Shown: positions 18,269-27,193, counted from the first letter of the stretch. The stretch is DNA of 64,000 bases from Streptococcus shenyangsis (GCF_006385785.1 NZ_VFSH01000001.1:142718-206717); one strand, 5' to 3'. Notes: a model not told the origin generated them from the letters alone. A program made the numbers and translations.

Positions 18269-18346
18269 ATGAAGAAACAAGTTTTAAGATTATTGGCAAT
18301 CATTGCTGAGATTATTATCATTTTCCCATTTCTAACTAATCGATAA
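18269..18346 (+). CDS. shp: Short hydrophobic peptide (SHP) pheromone precursor
   Basis: A 25-residue ORF with a strong ribosome site (GAGGAGGGAAG). It begins MKKQVLRLLAIIA and ends EIIIIFPFLTNR. Basic N-terminus, hydrophobic core and a C-terminus starting after Glu/Asp fit the SHP family, whose C-terminal octa- to dodecapeptide is exported, matured and re-imported through the oligopeptide permease to bind Rgg. The PFLTN ending resembles what I recall of pneumococcal SHP144. Its last 11 nt overlap the 3' end of the convergent rgg gene, a layout known for shp/rgg pairs. Confidence 0.85.
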   Translation: MKKQVLRLLAIIAEIIIIFPFLTNR

Positions 18347-19199
18347 GTTCTTTGTATTGTTGCAAACGCAATTCGAAGAGGGTTATCAATTGTGGATTTT
18401 CTAATACTTGCAGAGATTGGATAAAGTTTTCAATCTCTTTTTGATTGCTTCCTTTGGTTTGAAGAAAGACACTCATCTTCTTTAAAAATTGCCATAATAA
18501 TTTCTCAAAAACATCATACGGACGCAGCATGCTCTCCAACTCGGCTTCAAAGATTGGAATATAGGAGAAAAGTTTGCGCTCCATGAGTTCTGATAAGATA
18601 TTTAAGAGTCCTTGCTTCATATACAATCGATTATGTACCAACTCTTTAAATTCTTTGGACTTTTCAAGCAAAGAGGTTGATAAAAAAATCAGATCTTGAT
18701 TGCTCAGGAAGGGCATAGTATTGCAAAAAAGATAGAGTTCAAACCAGGTCCAAGACTCAATAGCGTAGAGGTAGGTAGTTAAAAACTCGCTATCCTCCTC
18801 TGCTAGCGGATAGTTTTTATCTAAGGAATGGATAGCATCTTTAATCACAATAGCATTCAAACGACGATAGGTCTGCGCCATCTGTTCTTGCTCGACTTCT
18901 TCCAACAGTTGCTCTAAACCAGCAATATCTTGATGGGCAAAGCGATCCACAACCCTTCTACCAATTCGCATATGTGGGGATTCTTGATAGTTGTTGAGCT
19001 TGTGCCCAAACTCATCAAAGGTCACATTTATACCTTGGATAGCTAGAATCAACTTATCTGCAGACAGCATAGACTGCCCTAGTTCAAACTTGGACAACTG
19101 AGAGGCTGTTAGTCCAGCACAAGCCACATCTGACTGTTTTAGCTTTCTAGCCAAGCGCAATTCCTTGTAAAATTCTCCCAATTCCATTCTCTCAATCAT
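18336..19199 (-). CDS. rgg: Rgg-family pheromone-responsive regulator (Rgg144-like)
   Basis: A 287-residue regulator with an N-terminal XRE-type helix-turn-helix (about 8-65, LRLARKLKQSDVACAGLTAS and QLSKFELGQ) and a long helical C-terminal region (about 80-287) that binds the peptide in this family. The start at 19199 follows AGGAGGTGGCCAG. It has a recognisable promoter (19224-19253) and converges with the shp gene. With SHP import it should activate both shp and the vp1 operon through the paired boxes at 18158-18209. The pneumococcal counterpart is Rgg144 (annotated MutR in some genomes). Confidence 0.9.
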   Translation of the reverse strand: MIERMELGEFYKELRLARKLKQSDVACAGLTASQLSKFELGQSMLSADKLILAIQGINVTFDEFGHKLNNYQESPHMRIGRRVVDRFAHQDIAGLEQLLEEVEQEQMAQTYRRLNAIVIKDAIHSLDKNYPLAEEDSEFLTTYLYAIESWTWFELYLFCNTMPFLSNQDLIFLSTSLLEKSKEFKELVHNRLYMKQGLLNILSELMERKLFSYIPIFEAELESMLRPYDVFEKLLWQFLKKMSVFLQTKGSNQKEIENFIQSLQVLENPQLITLFELRLQQYKELID

Positions 19200-19223
19200 C
19201 TGGCCACCTCCTATTTTTTATAT

Positions 19224-19253
19224 AGTATATCATTATTTACAATTATTTGTCAA
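19224..19253 (-). promoter_or_regulatory. Sigma-A promoter of rgg
   Basis: On the minus strand a perfect TTGACA (19248-19253) and TATACT (19224-19229) are separated by 18 nt, 25 nt ahead of the start codon. This looks constitutive, in contrast to the peptide promoters. Confidence 0.75.
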
Positions 19254-19276
19254 AATATTCTGACACTTTATCGAGT

Positions 19277-19300
19277 GAAAAAGCCAGCTTTAAGCTGACT
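19277..19300 (-). terminator. Terminator of tsaB-rimI-tsaD
   Basis: On the minus strand GTCAGCTT and AAGCTGGC pair across a tiny loop, followed by TTTTTC. It lies right after the tsaD stop codon. Confidence 0.7.
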
Positions 19301-19302
19301 CT

Positions 19303-20313
19303 TTATTCTATGGTATCAAAAGCGAGGCTTGGTTTGGCATTGAGGTCTAAGCTTGCAAAGTTTTCTTTGTTCCACTCGCTGACGCTGGCATAGGCAATCA
19401 TACCTGCATTGTCTCCGCAGAGGCGCAGAGGTGGGATGATAATCTTGACATCTGTGATTTCAGTTGCTAGACGTTCTCTAAGACCTTTATTGGCTGCCAC
19501 ACCACCTGCCACGACTAGAGTTTTAACAGGATATTTCTCCAAAGCTTTTTTGGTTTTAGCCATGAGAATGTCCATAACTGCCGCTTGGAAGGAAGCACAC
19601 AAATCTTCTGTAGACAGACTTTCTCCCTTTTGCTCGGCATTGTGATGAAGATTGATAAAGGCAGATTTCAAACCTGAGAATGAAAATTCTAGATTATCTT
19701 CCTTAATCATGGCACGGGGGAAATCATAAATATCCTGTCCCTGATGAGCTAGCTCGTCAATCTCACGACCGGCAGGATAGGTCAAGCCCATGACACGGCC
19801 AACCTTATCATAAGCCTCACCAACCGCGTCATCTCGCGTTTCCCCAACAATCTTGTGGTCACCAGCCTCCGAAACATAAACCAACTCTGTGTGTCCACCA
19901 CTGACTAAAAGGGCTAGCAAGGGAAACTCCAAAGGCTCCACACTCTGAGCGGCCATGAGGTGGCCAGCCATGTGGTTAACGGGAATCAGTGGAAGTCTAT
20001 GTGCCCAAGCAAAGGCCTTAGCAGCTGATAAACCAACTAGTAAAGCTCCAACCAAGCCCGGTCCATAGGTAACCGCAACAGCTGTCACATCATCTTCGGT
20101 AATCCCTGCTTCTGCCAGAGCCTCCTCAATACAGGCTGTAATGACCTCAACATGGTGACGACTGGCTACTTCGGGCACTACGCCCCCAAAACGTTTGTGA
20201 CTCTCAATTTGACTAGCAATGACATTGGACAAGAGCTCATCGTCGTTTTTCAAGACGGCGACACTGGTCTCGTCACAGGATGTCTCAAATGCTAAAATAT
20301 ATCTATCCTTCAT
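19303..20313 (-). CDS. tsaD: tRNA N6-adenosine threonylcarbamoyltransferase TsaD
   Basis: A 336-residue ASKHA-fold enzyme that transfers threonylcarbamoyl onto A37 of ANN-decoding tRNAs, working with TsaB, TsaC and TsaE. The metal site H-x3-H is visible at H114/H118 (PVNHMAGHL), along with SGGHTELVY and the C-terminal [10 protein letters not shown] motif. Its start overlaps the rimI stop region by 11 nt, and tsaB, rimI and tsaD form a compact operon. The length is standard. Confidence 0.97.
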   Translation of the reverse strand: MKDRYILAFETSCDETSVAVLKNDDELLSNVIASQIESHKRFGGVVPEVASRHHVEVITACIEEALAEAGITEDDVTAVAVTYGPGLVGALLVGLSAAKAFAWAHRLPLIPVNHMAGHLMAAQSVEPLEFPLLALLVSGGHTELVYVSEAGDHKIVGETRDDAVGEAYDKVGRVMGLTYPAGREIDELAHQGQDIYDFPRAMIKEDNLEFSFSGLKSAFINLHHNAEQKGESLSTEDLCASFQAAVMDILMAKTKKALEKYPVKTLVVAGGVAANKGLRERLATEITDVKIIIPPLRLCGDNAGMIAYASVSEWNKENFASLDLNAKPSLAFDTIE

Positions 20314-20740
20314 CTATTTCTCTCTTCATGATAATGGCGTCCTCGACTGGATCATGGTAGTAGGCCTTTCGCTCAGCGATGACCGCCATCTTTTCTTTCT
20401 TGTAAAATGCTTGCGCTCGTTGGTTTGACTTTCTGACTTCGAGGAAAATCTCCTTTTCTGCCGGCAATTGAGCAAACAAGGCCGAGGCAATTCCCTGCCC
20501 CTGATAGATTTGTTTGACAGCGATTTGCAGGACCTCTGCTTCAAATAGATTCTCCTGCACAGCTAGAAAGCCAATCACTTCTGTCCCATCATAAGCTAGA
20601 GCATACCAAGTCTGGTCTTGGGACAGGTCTGCTTGGATTTGTTCCAGCGTCCAAGGACTGACTGGATAAACAGCTACCATAACAGCATAGATGGCTTGTG
20701 CCAAGTCAGGCTGTCCTTGGATTCGTTTGATTTCTATCAT
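20303..20740 (-). CDS. rimI: Ribosomal protein S18 alanine N-acetyltransferase-type GNAT
   Basis: A 145-residue GNAT acetyltransferase. The acetyl-CoA loop is seen in [22 protein letters not shown] (Q-x-x-G-x-G/A type), followed by [19 protein letters not shown]. In Firmicutes rimI is embedded between tsaB and tsaD, as here, with a 4-nt overlap with tsaB. Acetylation of S18 is the family assignment; substrate range may be wider. Confidence 0.92.
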   Translation of the reverse strand: MIEIKRIQGQPDLAQAIYAVMVAVYPVSPWTLEQIQADLSQDQTWYALAYDGTEVIGFLAVQENLFEAEVLQIAVKQIYQGQGIASALFAQLPAEKEIFLEVRKSNQRAQAFYKKEKMAVIAERKAYYHDPVEDAIIMKREIDEG

Positions 20741-21420
20741 AGGCGTTTAATGTAAGACTCACCAGACTCAGTGTGGTTCTTGAGCCAGTTTTCCTCAGCC
20801 TCAACACGTTTGAGGTAATTCGGCACAAAATCATGCAAGGAGTCTGTTTCCTTGTCCCAGGCCAAAAGAGCAAGATTGGCTGCGTTAGGCAAGGTTTCTT
20901 TGTAATTAGTCCTTGGCAAATGTTCTTGAATCTGCTCCACAAAGGGGCCAACTTCTCCGACAAAGGTTACCTGACTAGCACCCTTGATTAGCTCAATCAC
21001 TCGCTCAAAGGGCAGGTGCGCTTCTGGCATGACAGGTTTAGCATTTTCATAAAATCCTGCATAAACATTGTTGCGACGCGCATCCATCAAGGGGACGAAC
21101 AAACCTTCTTGTTGGTAGGGCACCAGAGCCAAGAGGCTAGACATACCAACTAACTCGATATTCAGAGTATGAGCCAAAGTCTTAGCCGTTGCGACCGCAA
21201 TTCGTAAGCCTGTGTAGCTACCTGGCCCTTCCGCTACCACGATTCGGTCCAAATCCTTGGGCGTCCAATCCAAACTTGCCATCAAAAAATCGATGGCAGG
21301 CATGAGGGTAATACTGTGATTTTTCTTGATATTAATCGTCGTCTCGGCAAGAATCTGCTTGTCCTCTAAAATAGCGAGAGAAAGAGCCTTGCTGGACGTA
21401 TCAAAAGCTAATACTTTCAT
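20737..21420 (-). CDS. tsaB: tRNA threonylcarbamoyladenosine biosynthesis protein TsaB
   Basis: A 227-residue ASKHA-fold partner of TsaD. It begins MKVLAFDTSSKALSLAIL and contains VVAEGPGSYTGLRIAVATAK, the TsaB signature. It forms a heterodimer with TsaD and is needed for t6A synthesis. It is first in the three-gene operon, with a -10/-35 pair at 21451-21479. Confidence 0.95.
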   Translation of the reverse strand: MKVLAFDTSSKALSLAILEDKQILAETTINIKKNHSITLMPAIDFLMASLDWTPKDLDRIVVAEGPGSYTGLRIAVATAKTLAHTLNIELVGMSSLLALVPYQQEGLFVPLMDARRNNVYAGFYENAKPVMPEAHLPFERVIELIKGASQVTFVGEVGPFVEQIQEHLPRTNYKETLPNAANLALLAWDKETDSLHDFVPNYLKRVEAEENWLKNHTESGESYIKRL

Positions 21421-21450
21421 AACACATTCCTATCTTTTTGTCTGCTTACT

Positions 21451-21479
21451 ATTATACTACAAAAGCTGGCACATGGGAA
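21451..21479 (-). promoter_or_regulatory. Sigma-A promoter of tsaB-rimI-tsaD
   Basis: On the minus strand TTCCCA (21474-21479) and TATAAT (21451-21456) are separated by 17 nt. The -35 overlaps the left copy of the 23-bp direct repeat that flanks the cib locus. Confidence 0.6.
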
Positions 21480-21498
21480 TTTTCTTTATCCCCAAACA
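21476..21498. repeat. Left copy of a 23-bp direct repeat flanking cibABC
   Basis: Starts GGAATTTTCTTTATCC and is identical over 23 bp to 22215-22237. The two copies enclose the whole cib cassette, 739 bp apart, in the same orientation. Confidence 0.85.
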
Positions 21499-21550
21499 GG
21501 AATACCTAGACTTAAACAAAAAATAATTCGCAAATAAATTTCAAAAAAAT

Positions 21551-21589
21551 GTTCACTTTTCCTTTTCTTTTCCGAATATAAAAGTGAAC
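21551..21589 (+). promoter_or_regulatory. Competence (ComX) promoter with cin-box, inside a 10-bp inverted repeat
   Basis: TCCGAATA at 21571-21578 differs by one base from the late-competence combox TACGAATA and is preceded by a T-rich stretch (TTTTCCTTTTCTTT), as in ComX promoters. The region is bounded by perfect 10-bp inverted repeats, GTTCACTTTT (21551-21560) and AAAAGTGAAC (21580-21589). AAGGAGG and the cibA ATG follow closely. The match and the cib identity support each other. Confidence 0.65.
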
Positions 21590-21611
21590 AAGAAAAAAGG
21601 AGGAAAGTTCA

Positions 21612-21797
21612 ATGACAAATTTTGACGTTCTTGACAATCAATTTTTATCCCTATCTGAAAATGAATTATCAGATATTGATGGCGGTCTCGCTCCCTTGAT
21701 TATCTTTGGAGTAGCAGTATCTTGGAAAGCTATTGCAGGCGGAACAGCACTTGTAGGTTCTGGTTTGGCAGCTGGTTATTTTTTAGGAGGAGATTAA
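21612..21797 (+). CDS. cibA: Competence-induced two-peptide bacteriocin, CibA-like
   Basis: A 61-residue double-glycine peptide. The leader (about 25 residues) ends ENELSDIDGG, and the mature part (LAPLIIFGVAVSWKAIAGGT and onward) is hydrophobic with glycine zipper-like spacing (GSGLAAGYFLGGD), as in class IIb bacteriocins. It matches the position and leader of pneumococcal CibA, which acts with CibB in fratricide during competence. AAGGAGGAAAG precedes the ATG. cibB starts 1 nt after its stop codon. Confidence 0.88.
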   Translation: MTNFDVLDNQFLSLSENELSDIDGGLAPLIIFGVAVSWKAIAGGTALVGSGLAAGYFLGGD

Positions 21798-21798
21798 T

Positions 21799-21951
21799 AT
21801 GATGAAAGATTTGAACAACTATCGTGAAATTTCTAATAAGGAATTGCAAGAAATCAAGGGTGGTTTTGGTGCAGGTGTTGGTATCGCTTTATTTATGGCA
21901 GCTTATACCATTGGGAAAGATCTCCGTAAAAAGTTTGGTAAGTCATGCTAG
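21799..21951 (+). CDS. cibB: Competence-induced two-peptide bacteriocin, CibB-like
   Basis: A 50-residue double-glycine peptide (49 if the second of two adjacent ATGs at 21802 is used). The leader ends NKELQEIKGG, and the mature peptide (FGAGVGIALFMAAYTIGKDL) has a GxxxG-like segment and a basic C-terminus ending GKSC. AGGAGG lies 8 nt before the first ATG. It partners CibA. Its last 7 nt overlap the start of the next gene. Confidence 0.87.
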   Translation: MMKDLNNYREISNKELQEIKGGFGAGVGIALFMAAYTIGKDLRKKFGKSC

Positions 21952-22121
21952 ATAAAAGACACATTTTTAGAAGGATAAATTTTATTGTCTTCATCTCTTA
22001 CAGTTTGCTCAGCATTCTCAATGATTTAAACATTACTACTATCCCTTTACCAATTGATCTATCTGTTTGTATTGTTTTATTTTTATGCTTCAACTCTATT
22101 TTTGAGCAGAAGAGTCATTAA
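21945..22121 (+). CDS. cibC: CibC-like bacteriocin immunity protein
   Basis: A 58-residue ORF starting MLDKRHIFRRINFIVFISYS with two hydrophobic segments (about 12-25 and 38-52), a layout common for small immunity proteins. It overlaps cibB by 7 nt, implying translational coupling. By position it corresponds to pneumococcal cibC, which protects competent cells from their own CibAB. The similarity is positional and compositional; I cannot confirm residue identity. Confidence 0.78.
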   Translation: MLDKRHIFRRINFIVFISYSLLSILNDLNITTIPLPIDLSVCIVLFLCFNSIFEQKSH

Positions 22122-22190
22122 CATAATAAGAATAAATTCTTAAAGCAAACATTTATTCCATTGTCATGTCATTTTAGAAAAATGCAAAAA

Positions 22191-22226
22191 CCACCTCATC
22201 TTGATAGATGGGGTGGAATTTTCTTT
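22191..22226 (+). terminator. Terminator of cibABC
   Basis: CCACCTCATCT and AGATGGGGTGG pair over 11 bp (one G-U pair) with a short loop, followed by AATTTTCTTT. The T-tract is part of the right-hand 23-bp direct repeat. Confidence 0.82.
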
Positions 22227-22237
22227 ATCCCCAAACA
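22215..22237. repeat. Right copy of the 23-bp direct repeat flanking cibABC
   Basis: Identical over 23 bp to 21476-21498. It begins within the 3' arm of the cib terminator and extends toward the 3' end of the next minus-strand gene. Confidence 0.85.
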
Positions 22238-22262
22238 AAATGCCCCAGCATGAGCAGGGCAT

Positions 22263-22478
22263 CTAAGCATTTAATCCAAAGTAAAATACAAACCAAACTA
22301 CATAGGTTACAAGGAGGAGAAAAAGCGAGTAGAGAGTCACAAAGATAATTTTCCACAAGAACTTGGTTTGTCGTCGTTCCATTTTGGCAAATAGAAGATT
22401 CCCTCCATAAACACAAGCAACAAAAATGATAAAAGCTACCAAGCGAACTCCGATAGCAAAAGAAAATAAGTTATACAT
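22263..22478 (-). CDS. Small two-helix membrane protein of unknown function
   Basis: A 71-residue protein with two hydrophobic segments (about 8-28 and 43-66) separated by a basic loop (AKMERRQTKFLWK). The ribosome site AAGGAGG lies 7 nt ahead of the ATG, which supports real expression. I do not recognise a family. It lies convergent to cibABC and divergent from rpoY-rnjA. A role linked to either is not evident. Confidence 0.7.
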   Translation of the reverse strand: MYNLFSFAIGVRLVAFIIFVACVYGGNLLFAKMERRQTKFLWKIIFVTLYSLFLLLVTYVVWFVFYFGLNA

Positions 22479-22617
22479 AGGGCAACCTCCTTGACTTAAA
22501 AACTATAGGGAATTATGACAAACGATAAATTCCACTTCCATTATCAAGATAACATACTTTCTTTATTTTTGCAAACGCTTCCTAATGAGTGACTCTATGA
22601 CTTTCTCGTTCCCGTCT

Positions 22618-22646
22618 TTTACTAATTTTTCATTTTGTGGTATAAT
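22618..22646 (+). promoter_or_regulatory. Promoter of rpoY-rnjA
   Basis: TTTACT (22618-22623) and TATAAT (22641-22646) are 17 nt apart, with an extended TGG just ahead of the -10. A leader of about 100 nt separates it from rpoY. Confidence 0.72.
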
Positions 22647-22756
22647 TGAGATAATTGTAACGAATCAAGGTCAATCTAGACAAAAAATGGAATGAAATCA
22701 AGCAAATATCTACTAAAAGTTTGGAATAAGCTGACCTGTAAATAGAAAGGAACTAT

Positions 22757-22990
22757 ATGATTTACAAAGTTTTTTATCAAGAAACAAAAGAACGTAGCCC
22801 ACGTCGCGAAACAACACGCGCACTTTACCTAGACATCGATGCCAGCTCAGAACTTGAGGGTCGCATCGCTGCTCGTCAACTTGTCGAAGAAAATCGCCCA
22901 GAATACAACATCGAGTATATCGAACGCTTGTCTGACAAATTGCTAGATTACGAAAAAGAAACTGGCGCCTTCGAAATCACGGAGTTCTAA
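22757..22990 (+). CDS. rpoY: RNA polymerase epsilon subunit
   Basis: A 77-residue protein of the former DUF1447 family, now known as the small epsilon subunit of Firmicute RNA polymerase. It begins [20 protein letters not shown] and has the length and charge pattern of that family. It precedes rnjA by 1 nt, the conserved arrangement in streptococci and bacilli. AAAGGAAC serves as the ribosome site. Confidence 0.93.
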   Translation: MIYKVFYQETKERSPRRETTRALYLDIDASSELEGRIAARQLVEENRPEYNIEYIERLSDKLLDYEKETGAFEITEF

Positions 22991-22991
22991 T

Positions 22992-24671
22992 ATGACCTAT
23001 ACTCTTAAACCTGAAGAAGTCGGCGTTTTTGCCATCGGTGGTCTGGGAGAAATCGGGAAAAACACATACGGGATTGAATACCAAGATGAGATTATCATCG
23101 TCGATGCTGGGATTAAATTCCCAGAAGATGACTTGCTTGGTATCGACTATGTCATTCCTGACTACTCTTACATCGTGGACAATATCGACCGCGTCAAGGC
23201 TGTCTTAATCACACATGGACACGAGGACCACATTGGTGGGATTCCTTTCCTGCTCAAGCAAGCAAATGTCCCGATTTACGCTGGACCACTTGCCTTGGCT
23301 TTGATTCGTGGGAAACTCGAAGAACACGGCCTCTTGCGCAACGCCAAACTTTACGAAATCAACCACAATACTGAGTTGACCTTTAAAAACCTCAAGGCAA
23401 CTTTCTTTAGAACGACTCACTCTATTCCAGAACCTTTAGGGATTGTCATCCATACTCCTCAAGGGAAAATCGTTTGTACGGGTGACTTCAAGTTCGACTT
23501 TACTCCAGTTGGAGAACCTGCGGACTTGCACCGTATGGCAGCCCTTGGTGAAGAAGGCGTGCTCTGTCTCCTGTCTGACTCGACAAATGCAGAAGTGCCA
23601 ACCTTTACCAACTCTGAAAAAGTCGTTGGTCAGTCCATCATGAAGATTATCCAAGGCATTGAAGGACGTATCATCTTTGCATCCTTTGCCTCAAATATCT
23701 TCCGTCTCCAGCAAGCAACAGAAGCTGCTGTTAAGACTGGACGTAAGATTGCGGTATTTGGCCGTTCTATGGAAAAGGCCATTGTCAACGGAATCGAGCT
23801 TGGCTATATCAAAGCTCCTAAGGGAACCTTTATCGAGCCAAATGAAATCAAAGATTACCCTGCAGGAGAAGTTCTCATCCTCTGTACAGGTAGTCAGGGT
23901 GAACCTATGGCGGCCCTCTCTCGTATCGCCAACGGAACCCACCGTCAGGTACAACTCCAACCAGGCGATACGGTTATCTTCTCTTCTAGTCCAATCCCTG
24001 GAAACACTACTAGCGTCAACAAACTGATCAACATCATTTCTGAAGCTGGTGTCGAAGTTATCCACGGTAAGGTTAACAATATCCATACATCTGGACACGG
24101 TGGTCAGCAAGAGCAAAAACTCATGCTCCGCTTGATTAAGCCAAAATACTTCATGCCTGTCCACGGTGAATACCGCATGCAAAAAGTCCACGCTGGACTA
24201 GCAGTGGATACTGGTGTTGAGAAGGATAATATCTTTATCATGAGCAATGGAGATGTACTTGCCCTTACTACTGACTCAGCTCGTATCGCAGGTCATTTCA
24301 ACGCCCAAGACATCTATGTCGATGGAAATCGTATCGGTGAAATTGGTGCTGCTGTCCTCAAAGATCGTCGTGATTTATCTGAAGATGGTGTCGTTCTGGC
24401 AGTCGCAACTGTTGACTTCAAATCGCAGATGATTCTGTCTGGACCAGACATCCTCAGCCGAGGCTTTGTCTACATGAGAGAGTCTGGCGACCTGATTCGC
24501 CAAAGCCAGCGTATCCTCTTCAATGCAATTCGTATCGCACTGAAAAATAAGGATGCTAGCGTGCAATCAGTCAATGGTGCCATTGTCAACGCTATTCGCC
24601 CCTTCCTCTATGAAAATACAGAACGTGAACCGATTATTATCCCGATGATCCTCACACCAGATGAAGAATAA
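22992..24671 (+). CDS. rnjA: Ribonuclease J1
   Basis: A 559-residue metallo-beta-lactamase/beta-CASP nuclease with 5'-to-3' exo- and endoribonuclease activity in mRNA decay and rRNA maturation. The zinc motif [12 protein letters not shown] covers H75, H77, D79 and H80. Further ligands appear in RTTHSIPEP and [10 protein letters not shown], and the beta-CASP region has TSGHGGQQE and MPVHGEYR. The length is that of RNase J1. It forms an operon with rpoY and ends at a strong terminator. Confidence 0.96.
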   Translation: MTYTLKPEEVGVFAIGGLGEIGKNTYGIEYQDEIIIVDAGIKFPEDDLLGIDYVIPDYSYIVDNIDRVKAVLITHGHEDHIGGIPFLLKQANVPIYAGPLALALIRGKLEEHGLLRNAKLYEINHNTELTFKNLKATFFRTTHSIPEPLGIVIHTPQGKIVCTGDFKFDFTPVGEPADLHRMAALGEEGVLCLLSDSTNAEVPTFTNSEKVVGQSIMKIIQGIEGRIIFASFASNIFRLQQATEAAVKTGRKIAVFGRSMEKAIVNGIELGYIKAPKGTFIEPNEIKDYPAGEVLILCTGSQGEPMAALSRIANGTHRQVQLQPGDTVIFSSSPIPGNTTSVNKLINIISEAGVEVIHGKVNNIHTSGHGGQQEQKLMLRLIKPKYFMPVHGEYRMQKVHAGLAVDTGVEKDNIFIMSNGDVLALTTDSARIAGHFNAQDIYVDGNRIGEIGAAVLKDRRDLSEDGVVLAVATVDFKSQMILSGPDILSRGFVYMRESGDLIRQSQRILFNAIRIALKNKDASVQSVNGAIVNAIRPFLYENTEREPIIIPMILTPDEE

Positions 24672-24676
24672 GTCAA

Positions 24677-24708
24677 CAAAACAGCCCCGATTTTTCGGAG
24701 CTGTTTTT
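24677..24708 (+). terminator. Terminator of rpoY-rnjA
   Basis: AACAGC-C-CCGA pairs with TCGG-A-GCTGTT, followed by TTTTCT. The stem contains one internal mismatch. Confidence 0.8.
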
Positions 24709-24732
24709 CTCTATGCTTTCTTTTGAGATTGA

Positions 24733-24895
24733 AACTCAATAAAAATCGAAATCAGACTAGAAGGCTAGGCGAAAGCATAACTTGAGTTAGCTCCCATAGT
24801 TCGGGGAACTATGGGAGGCTGGCGATGAATCAAAGCCAAGCTTTGAACTCATTCGTAAGAAGCCGACAACGTATCATTTTGATTTTTGAAGAGTT
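24733..24895. repeat. Diverged RUP-type element overlapping the 3' end of mnmG
   Basis: The left end (ACTCAATAAAAATCGAAATC, then ACTAGAAGGCTAG) and the right end (GATTTTTGAAGAG) match the termini of the other RUP copies in this window (ACTCAATGAAAATC... and ...GATTTTCGAAGAGTA). The interior differs and contains its own hairpin, CTCCCATAGTTC/GAACTATGGGAG. The last 22 bp lie inside the mnmG reading frame, including its stop codon. Confidence 0.6.
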
Positions 24896-26787
24896 TTTGA
24901 AATACTACGATTTTTACCTTCAAGATACACCATCAAAATAGAAATATCTGCTGGGTTTACTCCCGAAATACGGCTGGCTTGGCCGATAGTTTCTGGATTG
25001 ATAAGTTTGAACTTCTGACGAGCTTCTGTCGCGATGGAATCAATATCATCCCAGTCAATATTAGCTGGAATGCGTTTTTCTTCCATGCGTTTCATCTTGG
25101 CAACCTGATCCATGGCTTTGGAAATATAGCCTTCGTACTTGATTTCTGTTTCAATCAATTCGATAATCTTGTCATCCAAGTCCTCTGCAGCTGGCCCGAT
25201 GAAGGCCACCACATCTTGGTAAGAAACTTCTGGACGGCGAAGGAATTCCTTGGCGGTCACCGCATCTGTCAACGGCTTGAAGCCCATCTCCTCAACCTTG
25301 GCATTTGTTTCCTTGACTGGCTTGAGTTTGATGCTGTCTAGTCGCTTCATCTCATTGTCAAATTGATTTTTCTTAATTTCAAAACGAGCCCAACGTTCAT
25401 CGTCCACAAGTCCAATCTCGCGTCCCATCTCTGTCAAACGCATATCGGCATTGTCATGGCGGAGAATGAGGCGGTATTCAGCACGACTGGTCAATAGACG
25501 GTAGGGTTCAATGGTTCCCTTGGTCACCAAATCGTCAATCATGACCCCGATATAACCGTCACTGCGCTTCAAAATCAATTCAGGCTTATCTTGAATTTTC
25601 AGAGCGGCATTGATACCAGCTATAATCCCTTGGCCAGCAGCTTCTTCATAACCTGAAGTTCCATTGGTCTGACCAGCAGTGAAAAGTCCGGAGATTTTCT
25701 TTGTTTCCAGAGTCGCACGCAACTGGTGAGGCAAGACCATATCATACTCAATGGCATAACCTGTTCGCATCATCTCTGCATTTTCCAAACCTTTGATAGA
25801 ATGAACCAGCTCACGCTGGACATCCTCTGGCAGACTGGTTGAAAGTCCTTGAACATAGACTTCCTCTGTATTGCGCCCTTCTGGCTCAAGGAAGAGTTGG
25901 TGGCGTTCCTTGTCTGCAAAGCGCACAATCTTGTCCTCAATCGACGGACAATAACGAGGCCCCACTCCCTTGACCACACCTGTAAACATAGGCGCACGGT
26001 GGAGGTTGTTTTGGATAATCTCATGACTGGTTCCATTGGTATAGGTCAACCAGCATGGCACTTGGTCCTTGACATAATCCTCATCTCGTGAAGTGTATGA
26101 GAAATGATTAGGCGCTTCGTCTCCTGGCTGAATCTCGGTCACATCGTAATTGATAGAAGAAGCCTTGACACGTGGAGGCGTTCCTGTCTTGAAACGACCG
26201 ATTTCGAGACCAAGTTCCTTGAGATTGTCAGCAAGGTTAATAGAAGCCAAGCTGTGGTTAGGACCTGACGAATACTTGAGGTCTCCGATGATAATTTCCC
26301 CACGGAGGGCAGTCCCTGTCGTCACGATAACAGCCTTAGCAGCATACTCTTGATGGGTCGCTGTACGAACACCGACAACTTTTCCGTCTTCCACCAAAAT
26401 CTCATCAATCATGGTTTGACGAAGGGTCAAATTTTCTTGATTTTCAACTGTCTTGCGCATTTCCTTAGAGTAAAGCTCCTTGTCAGCCTGCGCACGAAGG
26501 GCACGGACAGCTGGGCCCTTCCCTGTGTTGAGCATCTTCATCTGAATGTAAGTCTTATCAATGGTTTTGGCCATCTCGCCACCGAGGGCATCAACTTCAC
26601 GCACAACGATCCCCTTGGCAGAACCACCGATAGAGGGATTACAAGGCATGAAAGCAAGCATTTCAATGTTGATGGTCGCAAGCAAGACCTTACAACCCAT
26701 ACGGCTAGCAGCCAAGGAAGCCTCAACCCCAGCGTGTCCCGCACCGATTACAATAATATCGTATTCTTCAGTAAAATTATAAGTCAT
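24874..26787 (-). CDS. mnmG: tRNA uridine-5-carboxymethylaminomethyl modification enzyme MnmG (GidA)
   Basis: A 637-residue FAD enzyme that, with MnmE, installs the cmnm5 group on wobble U34. The dinucleotide-binding motif [19 protein letters not shown] is at the N-terminus. [12 protein letters not shown] and the two conserved patches [17 protein letters not shown] and [21 protein letters not shown] are present. The C-terminal helical domain that meets MnmE ends ISKTLQKSK; these last codons fall within a RUP-like repeat. The gene overlaps the NUDIX gene upstream by 11 nt. Confidence 0.96.
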   Translation of the reverse strand: MTYNFTEEYDIIVIGAGHAGVEASLAASRMGCKVLLATINIEMLAFMPCNPSIGGSAKGIVVREVDALGGEMAKTIDKTYIQMKMLNTGKGPAVRALRAQADKELYSKEMRKTVENQENLTLRQTMIDEILVEDGKVVGVRTATHQEYAAKAVIVTTGTALRGEIIIGDLKYSSGPNHSLASINLADNLKELGLEIGRFKTGTPPRVKASSINYDVTEIQPGDEAPNHFSYTSRDEDYVKDQVPCWLTYTNGTSHEIIQNNLHRAPMFTGVVKGVGPRYCPSIEDKIVRFADKERHQLFLEPEGRNTEEVYVQGLSTSLPEDVQRELVHSIKGLENAEMMRTGYAIEYDMVLPHQLRATLETKKISGLFTAGQTNGTSGYEEAAGQGIIAGINAALKIQDKPELILKRSDGYIGVMIDDLVTKGTIEPYRLLTSRAEYRLILRHDNADMRLTEMGREIGLVDDERWARFEIKKNQFDNEMKRLDSIKLKPVKETNAKVEEMGFKPLTDAVTAKEFLRRPEVSYQDVVAFIGPAAEDLDDKIIELIETEIKYEGYISKAMDQVAKMKRMEEKRIPANIDWDDIDSIATEARQKFKLINPETIGQASRISGVNPADISILMVYLEGKNRSISKTLQKSK

Positions 26788-27193
26788 TTTTTAACCTTTC
26801 AAAAATTTCTCGCAAATAAGGAACTAACTTCTCCTCCTCTAGAGCTTGAGCCATAGTAACCCATTTAAAGTGCCTATGCTCTTCAGGATCTAATCTGATA
26901 ATTGGCTTCTCCCCAACCCACTCTGCTTTATAAACCGTATCCTTAGAGGTATCCAGTTGACTATCTTCGTGAAGAAGTTTGAGCAAACTGCTATCTAGCC
27001 TAACTCCCGCTTCTTCAATGCATTCTCTAAGAGCACCATCTCGCGGAAGTTCACCCTTTTCAACCCCGCCACCAGGAATATCCCAGTAAGTTGGATAAAC
27101 ATTGGGTTGTCCTCTTTTAATTTCCGAACGCTGAATGAGCAAATAATCATCACCATTATGAACAAGTACATGGGCAATAAGCTTAACCATCAT
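26777..27193 (-). CDS. NUDIX hydrolase (MutT-like) upstream of mnmG
   Basis: A 138-residue NUDIX protein. The catalytic box [26 protein letters not shown] fits GX5EX7REUXEEXGU with a small variation. Family members hydrolyse nucleoside diphosphates linked to other moieties; the substrate here is unknown. Two adjacent ATGs are available at 27193 and 27190, with GGAGAG upstream. It overlaps mnmG by 11 nt and follows a second NUDIX gene by 8 nt. Confidence 0.87.
   Translation of the reverse strand: MMVKLIAHVLVHNGDDYLLIQRSEIKRGQPNVYPTYWDIPGGGVEKGELPRDGALRECIEEAGVRLDSSLLKLLHEDSQLDTSKDTVYKAEWVGEKPIIRLDPEEHRHFKWVTMAQALEEEKLVPYLREIFERLKNDL

Noticed and set aside
22567..22584. Possible cre site upstream of rpoY (TTTGCAAACGCTTCC)
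   Set aside because: The left half is good, but two or more consensus positions on the right half fail, and catabolite control of rpoY-rnjA is not expected.
23691..24191. 166-codon minus-strand ORF inside rnjA
   Set aside because: Long because of codon bias in rnjA; no ribosome site or domain, and rnjA motifs span the region.
24721..24895. BOX element
   Set aside because: The termini match the RUP copies of this window rather than any BOX A/B/C module I can recall.
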